From Lentinula raphanica (Eukaryota; Basidiomycota; Agaricomycetes; Agaricales; Omphalotaceae), in contig JANVFP010000014.1 of NCBI GenBank assembly GCA_027919835.1, positions 62,001 to 126,000 of the forward strand: DNA of 64,000 nucleotides, read 5' to 3'. Positions 29,586 through 39,089 of this stretch are shown one piece after another (the first letter of the stretch is position 1; each line of letters begins with the position of its first letter). A program made the position numbers and the translations under genes. The notes beneath the pieces are model-generated. The model had not been told where the DNA came from and did not search any database. It was given only the letters and a program-made list of their open reading frames with translations.

Positions 29586-29777
29586 TGAGACTCAGAAAGT
29601 ATCTGGTCTAGTTTAACGTCATTTCGGACGCTCATTTGAAATGTTCTCATACTCACAACTCCAATTCTAAAACCAAGGCTACGGGTTACAACACGCATTA
29701 GCTACATTATATGTCTGTCCAACATTACAGATACAAGAATTTGACACGAATAGTACAAGAAGTAAGTGATACAGCGA

Positions 29778-32700
29778 TTATTGGCTTTGTGGTACACTTT
29801 TATGATCATACTCACGGCGTCTTTTTTCTATAGTAGCGTTGTTCCCTGCTCGTCTATCTTCCTCGGTCTCCCACACTGGTACTAGCCATGCACGATCTAC
29901 CGTTACAGGTGCTCGATCCAAGAGAACTTCCTGGTCATAACGTTCTGCTCGTCCCTTGCGTCTACTCGTATGGACGAACTGAATTATCCACTTCGAAGCA
30001 CCCGGGTCTTCTTTATTGTAGACTTGTCCAACACGCCGGCCCATTTGACCACTCAATTCCGGCGGATGGATTAGCACGAACAGCAAGTTGCATTTACCGG
30101 GTTTGGGAGGTACGAGTTTGGATTTGTCGTCTTCGAGTCGAGGCACAAGCAAGAAATCGTTGAGCAGCTGCTCGTGTGCAGCCTTAGAACCTCCTTGACC
30201 AACATCTCGGTAATATATCTGACGATTACGAAGACGGACGCGGTGCTCCTTCATAGAACCTGACCCATACTGCCCAATCTTCAGCGACATCTCACGATCA
30301 CCCAGTCCGCTTTCCAGGTTTGGATTCAGGATCCAGGGCCCGTCGTATTGGAGAGAAGGCGAGAACAAACGTTCTTCTTGAGGCATCGGTGTCGTTTGTC
30401 TTGAAGGAACAGGTGTTCCACCAGCGCGAGATGGCCATTGCTCTTCTTCGACCACAAGTTGAAGCCGACTGATACGCTCGTCTTCAGCAATTTGATGGGC
30501 ACGTTCCATTTCCCTAAAGAGCACAAGGGGCTGTTTACGAGCAGGTAAACGAAAAGCCACAATTTCCTGTGGATCGTAAGTCGGGAGATAGCCATCGCGG
30601 AATGTATAATAAGGAATCCAGGGCTGAGTCGTGACAGGGGTCTCCGACGGTACTTCACTCCCTGGACTCCGGTCGTGAAGGAATTTATACGTTCTGAGCT
30701 CGTTACATATCAGATACGTCGAGTATTCGAATGAAACACACTCACTCGAGTCTACGTATCAGGTCATAGTCCACCCATTCTGCAGGCACTGCTGCATTAA
30801 TAGTAGCGTATTGGATGTAGACTGCAAGCCCACTCTTCATCGACCTGTCCTCCTTAATATCCTTGACCCGACCATGATAGCCTTTACTGTGATGAGCCCC
30901 GGTCACCAAAATTTCAACGTTGATCCATGGGTGAAGATGACTGGTCTTCGGGCCTGTGTTGGTATTTATGGGACTGCTAGTGGCCTCACCAAATGAGAGC
31001 GATGAACGGTGCATCTCGGTGAGCGGGGCAGAGGACGATGGCGGCGTAGAATTCCAAGCAGATGAAGAACCCGAATTCCACCGTCGCAGGGAGTTCACAT
31101 GAATATCGATATCCTGCAATCAAAATATGTAGGTGAGATACATCACAACGAAGGTCGAATACTCACTGCATCAAATCGACCAAGGATCACTCGAGCTACA
31201 CCAGTCTTGCTATCTAATTCTGTTACGGACCCCACAAGCCCATACGCAGGCAAGCGTTCCCAAGACTTAGCTTGTCGAATGACTTTCCCGTGAGCGATGA
31301 TCTCTACTGTATCTCCCACTTGAAATAGTTTGCGTATGTAGATTTTGGGAACACGGAAGGTTTCTGATACGACTTGACCATCGTGTACGCGGGAGGTGAT
31401 AAGCTCACAGTGAAGAGCTTCAACAGATTGTATGATGGCTAGCGATTCCGGTGAAAGTCCATAATCGAAGAGTATTCGAGAATCGGGTTGGCCAATATGA
31501 GTATTGATGAGATGGACAGATTCGCCGGTGAAGAACACCCAATCGGAGGAAGGTGGCATACGCAAACGTACAAAGGGATACGAGATAACTGGGTGGCCGC
31601 TTTGTCGGAAAAGGGAATCTAGATTTGCTGGCAGCACGTCGGAAAGTGTTAATGAGGCCCAAGGAATCTTCACAGCCGCCAGAGAGCCAATGAAAACTTG
31701 CTTGAGGAACGTACATCGGTGAGAGAGAATTCCATGAGTGCAAGTCAGCGGTGAGGTACACTCTTCATGCAGACACCACCTGTAGTAAGGTTCGACGTCG
31801 TGATTGTGGACTAATTGATCAGCTAAGCTTAGGGAGAAAAGAGTGGGGGGAGGCCTTGACTGCCGCTTGTTCTTCTCTCCAACTTTGCGCGGAATGAGGA
31901 GCCGAGGGACCAATAATACCCAACAGAAAAGACGGTTGGGATCGGTTTCATCATCGGGATACTCAATCTTATAGACGAGGCCAACATCACCACTATATAG
32001 CCGGTTCTTTGCACTAACGCGCACCCAGCTTCCAGCTTCAACTATGTCTGGTCGAGCCTGATAGCGCAGCAGCAGGTGATTGTGATTTAGGGCTAAAGGA
32101 GTGTCGTGCCAAGGAATAAGGGTGTGGATAGGCAAAGACAAATGCGCAGAGTCCCAAAGGGGAGGGATCTCAGACAAGAACGCAGTAATTGAAGTGCCGT
32201 CGGGTTGAATAACAACACGCTCTTGTTTGTGAGAGGATGGATGTGAGATTCGCGGCCTATTGGGGTAGACAAAGCCTGGAACTCGTCGCAGATATGCTGC
32301 GAGATACGTGTTGAACCTGTTCATGTTATGAACATGCAAGTAAACGCAACCCGGGAACTGGGAGCGAAACGCATTCCACAACACGTCAGGGCTCACGCGT
32401 TCACAAGCTATGTCATCGCGAATGCGGGTGACAATGTCATTCTCTGAACCGTGCTGGCACTTGACCGCGTAGATGTCGAGAAGACTATATTCTGAAGCCT
32501 TGTGCATAAGCTCCTCCATGAGCCCTAGCAGTAACGGGTCTACCGGGACTTTGTAATCATCGACACCGGGCAAGTCTAAGATATTATCGTAGTCTAGAGC
32601 GGCGATCGAATCCATCATGGACTGATCAGCGGGAGGAAGGTGGTCTGACGAGGAGGGATCGGTATTAGAGGAAGCTGCAGCGGGAGGAAGGTGGTCTGAC

Positions 32701-32990
32701 GAGGAGGGATCGGTATTAGAGGAAGCTGAGTGTGAGACGGATGGTTCCGAGGAAGAGGATGACAGATCGTTTCCAGAGGGAGGAGAGACAGAAGAATGCA
32801 GGGAAGAGAGAGATGATTCGTAGCGTGAAACGATTGCGTCTAAACGCTCCTGGTAAGTGGAATGACCAAGATGTGGTTGCAGTGGCGTATCATTGGTCGT
32901 TTCATCTTCTCTGAAGACACCGGGTTCATCGTCGCTCTCAAATTCTTCATCGTCGTTCTCCTCCGCCTCTAGAAGTATGAATTGATTCAC
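29778..32990 (-). CDS. Spt5-like NGN/KOW protein carried by the KDZ element
   Basis: Three exons: from 32990 down to about 31167, about 31102-30748, and about 30682-29778 (VPQSQ stop). Splices rejoin as RFDA|DIDIHVNSLRRW and RRLE|TYKFLHDR, giving about 1,030 aa. The N-terminus is acidic (EENDDEEFESDDEPG), like Spt5. Residues about 172-245 match an NGN domain (LDIYAVKCQHGSENDIVTRI, FPGCVYLHVHNMNRF). KOW-type motifs follow: SWVRVSAKNRLYSGDVGLVY (about 320-340), LFQVGDTVEIIAHGKVI and PWINVEILVTGAHHSKGYHG. Spt5 with Spt4 is the conserved processivity factor of RNA polymerase II. The role here is unknown: perhaps a cargo paralogue that helps transcription of the element or modifies host elongation. 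The true start is uncertain; an ATG at 33121 with a donor at GCC|GTGTAA would add 11 residues in phase. Confidence 0.82.
32626..32730 (-). repeat. in-frame tandem duplication in the Spt5-like gene
   Basis: Two copies of about 51 bp encode SSNTDPSSSDHLPPA twice in a row within the disordered Ser/Pro/Asp linker between the acidic N-terminus and the NGN domain. The copies are almost identical at DNA level, so the duplication is recent. Confidence 0.85.
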
Positions 32991-33204
32991 GTTACGCTCC
33001 TGCGAAACCGATCGTCAGTCGATAAGTACTAGATACTCGCACAAGGTTCAGTTAACTCTTCTTTCGCTTGTTTTCTGTCATCTTACACGGCCTTACGCGT
33101 CCTTAGGACGTTCATCTTCATTCGATAGCTCTCTTATTCACTATTCTAACTACTCTACTCTGTACTGAACCAGACTTACCAGGGCTATAACTCGAAGATA
33201 CGAT

Positions 33205-33410
33205 GGTGGGAGTTCGAGAAAAAGAGAAAAATTTGATCACGTGGTAACGTGGTACCATATGACCTGCCGAAACTTCGGATTTCCGAGTTGAACGGATTGA
33301 AACTCTTTTGGCTCAAATCCGTTCAACTCGGAAATCCGAAGTTTCGGCAGGTCATATGGTACCACGTTACCACGTGACCAAATTTTTCTCTTTTTCTCGA
33401 ACTCCCACTA
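33205..33410. repeat. long near-perfect inverted repeat (hairpin) between divergent cargo genes
   Basis: Left arm 33205-33298 (GGTGGGAGTTCGAG...) and right arm about 33315-33410 (...CTCGAACTCCCACTA) are reverse complements over about 94 bp, with very few mismatches and a loop of about 16 nt. Arms contain the palindromes CACGTG and CATATG. It sits between the Spt5-like gene (minus) and the acidic/proline-rich gene (plus), in their shared promoter region. It could be a MITE nested in the KDZ element or a structural/regulatory element for both genes. Confidence 0.92.
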
Positions 33411-33936
33411 TGTCCTTCTGTCGCTGAGGCATCCTCATCATCTACAACACCTGGACCTTCATCAACGTTCACAATCCACAGTATACTCATCGCTCTCACC
33501 TCTACATCGGTGCTCCCGACCTCATCCGTACGTTTCGTTGCTGCATATGTTGTGAGGTGAAGAAGACTGATATATGGCTACATCCCAGTACTTATATCGA
33601 ACGACCGTGCGGCCAGTTCGTCTTCGCGTCACTCTCTGGAGGTAGGCAGTAACTTCATTGTACGTCTAACGGTCTATGGTGCGTATCGTCGTTGTATATT
33701 TTGTATGCCGTGAGGTTCAACGACAATGGTATCTATAGTCATATCTGCGTAGTAGGCTAAATTGAGAAAAACACTGGTAGTTCTGTCTAATCGTACACAT
33801 TTCACGGATACTGAGAAGATATAAGAGAACATAAGCGATACAATTGTGGGAATACACACTTGGTAGGTTTTCAAAATTCGAGGGAAAAAAGGCATACGCC
33901 GGTAATCTGAGTTCTAAAACACGTCGTCTAACCACC

Positions 33937-36900
33937 ATGCGCAGAACTCGCGCACAAATGAAACGAACGACCCGCTCTACGACCCGCTCTAATCCTGACG
34001 CCGTCCAGGTAACTCTTTCGTCTGTAGAAGCTGCGGCTCAGAAGCGGAAAACTCGAACTAAGGTACACTTTCTCTCAACATTACGACCTCTTTTTCTCAA
34101 TTTCTAGTAGGCTGGCAACAAACCACGCACCGGAACTGATAGCGAACAGGAAGCTCCCCCCAACAAGAAGGTCCGACAGGACCAGGATCAGGTAAGTTCC
34201 CTGACAACACTTCCAATTCACTGGTTTCTTGTCTGAATTTTCCAACTCTAGGATGCGTCGTCCATGGAAGATTCAGCTAGTCGGGTACCTGGGCTTTCGA
34301 ACGATAACGATTCTATCCCCACCAACGACCGCGTTGGTCCGCCACGGAAGAGTAAGAAGAAAGTCAAGAAAGCTCCTCCGACAAAAAAGGTCTGTTGTTA
34401 TTATCAGCCATGTCCATTTCATGCACTGATTGTACACAGGATACGGCCCCCGTTGTGACGACTACTACTGCAGACACCCCTTCAATCGCTCCTACGAATA
34501 CCTCACCACCATCAGCTACACCGGTAGTTGGTGCTACAGGCTCTCCCTCTCCGCCGCCTCCCTCTCCGCCACCTCCCTCTCCGCCGCCTCCCTCTCCGCC
34601 GCCTCCTGCTGGTGCGCTTGAAGAAGAAGACGAGAAATTACCTGCAGAACCCGTCTCGTCTCCAGACGACTGGGAAGAAGATGATGGTCTTACGTTGGCG
34701 ATAATTGAGCAGGATTATAACGTCTTGGCTGAGCTTCGGGAAAAGTATGTCGTGAAAGCCCGCGAGACTCATGGGACAACAGTTCGAACGATTTTGGATC
34801 GCTTCAGGTTCCATTTGATTGCCTTGGCAGTTGTTCCTGCAGATGATGCATACAACAATAGCCTTCCCTTAGACACAGATACTGCGACCACCCATCAGAT
34901 CGTTCAGTATGTCCAACAAATCGATCCTCGAGGCTTCTGGGGCGTTTATTCGTACCACATGTACCTGCTAAGGGAGCTGGCAATGAATATGATACCCGAA
35001 ACCTCCTATTGGTACCCCGCTCGTTTCAGTGACCCTCCCAAAGAATTGTCCAAAATTCGACTTCCAGCCACTGTCCCAGCCACTGTCCCAGCCACTGTCC
35101 CATCCACTGTCCCATCCACTGTCCCATCCACTGTCCAGCCTGTTGGAGATGTCCTCATGGAGGATATGTCAGAGGCTTCTGAAGAGCCAAAGCAACACCT
35201 GTCTTCCCCTGATCGTGCACCACCTTCTCCAGCACGCGAACGTTCTCCGGAACATGCACCACCTTCTCCGGCACGCGAACGTTCTGTACGCGAACGTTCT
35301 CCGGCACGCGAACGTTCTCCTGAACGCCCACCTTCCCCAGAGCAGGCTGTTCAACTCGTCAGCTATGCCAGCTCTCCTGAACCACCACGTTCGGAAGACG
35401 ACGAAGATGTTCTCGAGAGGGCGAAGCGTAACGCCAAGGGCAAAGTAAAAGAAGTGGAGGCCGACAAGGAACAGCACAAATCTCTCCCCAATACCCGCAG
35501 GTCCAACCGTTTGAGCAGATCGCGGGCTTTGACCTTTTCCGGATTGAGGGAAGAGGAAGACGGGGGTAGGAACTTGGCCAAGTCAAAGGCAAAAGGAGAG
35601 GACAACGAGGATGAGTCTGACAAGTACAACAGTGATGATGAGGAGGAGGAGGAGGAAGAGGAAGAGGAAGAGGAAGAGGAGGAGGAGGAGGAGGAGGAAG
35701 AGGAAGAGGAAGATTATGAGGATGAAGAACCCGAAATTCCTCAACGTCGCTCTCGTGGTTCAGGCAAATCAAAATCCTCCACCCTTTCCAAACAGGTTTT
35801 GCTTCTTCAACGGACTAAAGGTCGTCGTCAAACTTTGGCTCAGTCCAAACAGGCGCCTGCGAAACCGAGCAAGTCCAAGAAATCCAAAGCCAAACATACA
35901 GCACCTCTCCGATTTGAACCACCCTCCCGAGAAAATAGCCCACCGGTCGAAGGGGGTAAGGGTTCTCTTCCTCGAGCAGCAAAAGATCGATTGGATGCCA
36001 TCATTGCGGAAAAGAATGCCGAAATTGAAAAGATCGCCAAGGAGTTTGACAAGCCGGTAGAAATGTGTTTTAAGTATGTTAATGTCGAGGCGGGGCCTAC
36101 GCGCGCAATGACAACGTGGAATATTTGGCAGAAATGGTACAAGTACCATGGAGACCAGAAGCGACCCGCCGAAAGTACGTATCTGCTGTCTAATGTAATC
36201 TGGCTGCTCGCTCACCAAGTTGAACCTTCAGTGCCAATTGGTGAATATACAAAAATCGTCAGTAAGGCGATGGACGACTTTTTGCATGAACGATTGTCCG
36301 ACGAAGACTTCGAGAACCCTGATGCTCGGGAGGAAGCACTTCAACAGCAAATTGACTGGTATTGGACTCATTATGATAATTTTGTCCAGCAGTCGGTGGC
36401 GAAAGGAAAGACTGAGGGTGTGGTGCGTAAGGTCATACGTCCAATCATCAACATGGTATGTTTTTATTGACAGAATGCAATTTTCGTGTACTAACTGTCT
36501 GTCGCTTAAGGCGAACCGCGTATACCAAGAGACCGGATTTCATATTGGAGGATATATTGTTCACCCCGATGCTCAACCGTCCATCTGGGTATCAACTCAA
36601 GCCTTACAGGATGTCAAAGCAAGGAATGGAACTCAAATGCTGACGCAGGCAAAAGATATTGCGGCTCAGATCGCGTAAGTGGGGTAGAATGTCAGACTTT
36701 GGTTTTACTAACTGTACATTATAGTGTCACAAACATGGTTTCGCGCCAGGTTGATGCTGCCCTAGCTGCTTTGTATGGGCACTGCATAGTGACCTCAACT
36801 ATTCGGGCACGCGATAGACATATCCTACCAATTATAATTGCATATGACATCAGTAAGTGGTCTCTTAAACAGTTCTGATCATGGTTTGGGACTCATGCAA

Positions 36901-37567
36901 ATGATTAGAGCGCATTTTTGGAGATGAAGCGGATCGTCTCAAGATTCAGATGACGAACTTCGTCGAACAGGCTTGGAGAGCAAAAATCCGCATCATCAAT
37001 TGGCCTGTTGGATTACCGTACTTCAGGTGCGGTATCTCGACAACAAATGGGTATGAGCGCGGATACAAGAATGTCAACGATATCAAGAATGATGACCTTA
37101 AACGCATCGTTGATCCACGAAGAGAGCAAATTGAGCGAGACATGGCGAAGGCACAGGGAAAGGAGGTTGTGGCCCACGGGAGAACATATTTTGAGGTTGT
37201 TCAATGGAGTGAAGGTAAGTTATTGCTCAAGATCATGAAACTTGTTTCTAATGCATACATAGATGAACGGAAACTTCCTCTCAAGGATCTAGCTAAGGTT
37301 GGGACCATATTGGATGAGGATGGTCACATTGTTGCTGCTGTCTCTCACTCGCAGAGCTATCTTCGTGAGAGGAAGAGCCCACTGTCAGATACAGATGATG
37401 AACAGGAGAATGACAATCAACGTAAATCGAAAACACCATCGGACCTTTTTGCATCTCCATCACCTAGCCCATCTGCTCCTCCAGCATCTCTGTCACCTGG
37501 CCCATCTGCTCCTCGAGCAAAGAAGCATCCCCCTCCTCCTGTCAACCGAAAAACCAGGCCAACATAA
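33937..37567 (+). CDS. KDZ-element cargo protein, Lys/Pro/Glu-rich, unknown function
   Basis: Starts at ATG 33937 (MRRTRAQMKRTTRSTTRSNP) with four short basic N-terminal exons, then a large exon (about 34440-36460) and four smaller exons ending at 37567; about 1,080 aa. Visible parts: nuclear-localisation-like Arg/Lys clusters, a Pro/Ser repeat (SPPPPSPPPP), a Thr-Val-Pro repeat (ATVPATVPSTVPSTV), a Ser-Pro-Ala-Arg-Glu-Arg repeat, a run of more than 20 Glu, and basic patches (SKSKKSKAKHTA). The conserved-looking core is C-terminal: AMTTWNIWQKWYKYHGDQKR, FHIGGYIVHPDAQPSIWVST, FVEQAWRAKIRIINWPVG. I recognise no family; the Trp-rich segment could be a DNA-binding region. All exons are open. It is divergent from the Spt5-like gene. 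Confidence 0.72.
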
Positions 37568-37660
37568 GTATAGCTAGGTATCATTTTGTTTTGTGTTAGT
37601 GTAGAGTGCAGGTTAATGTTAGTTGGTAACTATACCAAGTGAATGTGCAGTGAGTACCTG

Positions 37661-38262
37661 GTGAGGGTATTACCAGTAAGGGTAATACCCAGTGAGGTAA
37701 GGTAAGGGTATTACCCTCACTGGGTAATACCCAGTAAGGGTAATACCCAGTAAGGGTAATACCCAGTGAGGTAAGGTAAGGGTAATACCCAGTGAGGGTA
37801 ATACCCAGTGAGGGTAATACCCAGTGAGGGTAATACCCAGTGAGGGTAATACCCAGTGAGGGTAATACCCAGTGAGGGTAATACCCAGTGAGGGTAATAC
37901 CCAGTGAGGGTAATACCCAGTGAGGGTAATACCCAGTGAGGGTAATACCCAGTAAGGGTAATACCCAGTGAGGGTAATACCCAGTAAGGGTAATACCCAG
38001 TGAGGGTAATACCCAGTGAGGTAAGGTAAGGGTAATACCCAGTGAGGGTAATACCCAGTGAGGGTAATACCCAGTAAGGGTAATACCCAGTGAGGGTAAT
38101 ACCCAGTAAGAGTAATTACCCACTGAGGGTAATACCCATTGAGGGTAATACCCAGTGAGCAGTAAGGGTAATACCCATTAAGTAAGGGTAATACCCATTA
38201 AGGGTAATACCCAGTGAGCAGTAAGGGTAATAGTATTACCCACTGAAGGTAATACTCACTGA
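37661..38262. repeat. array C: 16-bp tandem repeats with GGGTAATACCC core
   Basis: More than 30 units of GGGTAATACCC plus the spacer AGTGA or AGTAA, mostly at 16-bp pitch, interrupted by a few GTAAGGTAAGG variants and decaying toward 38262. It begins about 90 bp after the stop codon of the plus-strand cargo gene and lies about 0.8-1.4 kb from the right end, the mirror position of array A. Confidence 0.93.
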
Positions 38263-38865
38263 GGGTAATATCTTTACCCTTAATACCAACATGTGGTAAT
38301 ACCATTATAGGGTACTAAATGAGTGTAATACCCAAATAAAACACCAGCCTGAAGGTATTAACCAAATCAAGGCAATACCATGGAACGGTGATACAGGTAA
38401 GGGTGATACCAACTGAGGATGATACCAGGTGAGAATATTAGTAAGTAAAGGTAAAATTAGCCTGAGGATATTCCTAAATGAAGGTAATACTAGACAAGGG
38501 TGATACTACCATACCCATACTAGGTGAGGGTATTATCACTATGTCAAGTAGGGGGTAACATTAATCAATAAAGATCATTGGTACTACAATGCTGGTAATA
38601 TAAGTTACTACTAGCTTACTAGCATAATTTATGCAACATCAGAAAGGATGTGTGTTGTAATATACCTAACCATGTATAGTATACAGTATGAATCCCCAAT
38701 CAATATTAGACCGGTGAGTAGTATAAGTTACCAGCTCAAGTTTCCTGCATATACATGTTAGTCTTGTGTTACATCTCTATCAGAGTCTACTGCACAGACA
38801 GTCTAAGTATATAGTACGAATAATTTATTGGTGCCAGGACACTGTGTTGTAATAGTATAATAGCT

Positions 38866-39089
38866 GTAAGATTGGTGTGCAAGCTATAGGAGGGGTGGTG
38901 AGCAAGCTGTAGGAGGGGTGGTATTACCCAGGAGGGTAATACCAGACAGGGACCCCTGGCACCAGAGGCAGGGTATTACCCAGTTTGGGTAATACCCATT
39001 GGGTAATTGACCGGTAATCCCCCCAGTAGGTACGGGTATTTGGCGGGTAATCCCCCCTAAGTCGGTAGGATTTAAGGGTGCCTGAAGTG
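38866..39089 (-). repeat. right terminal inverted repeat of the KDZ element
   Basis: 224 bp, inverse of 24554-24847; contains two instead of five copies of the 23-bp subrepeat. The outermost bases on the minus strand read CACTTCAGGCACCC. Followed directly by the target duplication ATTTCAA. Confidence 0.93.

Larger units (their letters stand above)
24554..39089. mobile_element. KDZ-superfamily DNA transposon, about 14.5 kb, three genes
   Basis: Bounded by long terminal inverted repeats starting CACTTCAGGCACCC and flanked by a direct duplication, ATTTCAA at 24547-24553 and at 39090-39096. If the right end is placed at 39088 the duplication becomes the 8 bp GATTTCAA. It is inserted in a Plavaka-type transposase gene. 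Internal order: left TIR, subterminal palindrome array, KDZ transposase (-), Spt5-like gene (-), hairpin, acidic/proline-rich gene (+), subterminal palindrome array, right TIR. The nearly identical TIRs, matching target duplication, restorable host frame and open cargo genes suggest a recent insertion. Assignment to KDZ (Kyakuja-Dileera-Zisupton) rests on the transposase; 8-bp target duplications are what I recall for Zisupton-type elements. Confidence 0.92.

Noticed and set aside
35359..35772. Pro/Leu-rich minus-strand frame and Arg/Lys-rich plus-strand frame around 35.6 kb
   Set aside because: Shadow frames of the GAG/GAA repeat that encodes the Glu run of the plus-strand cargo protein.
37596..38123. 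175-residue open frame with repeated GITLTGYYPHWVLPS-like units
   Set aside because: It is a translation of the 16-bp array; 16 is not a multiple of three and the frame stays open only because the unit lacks stops in all frames.
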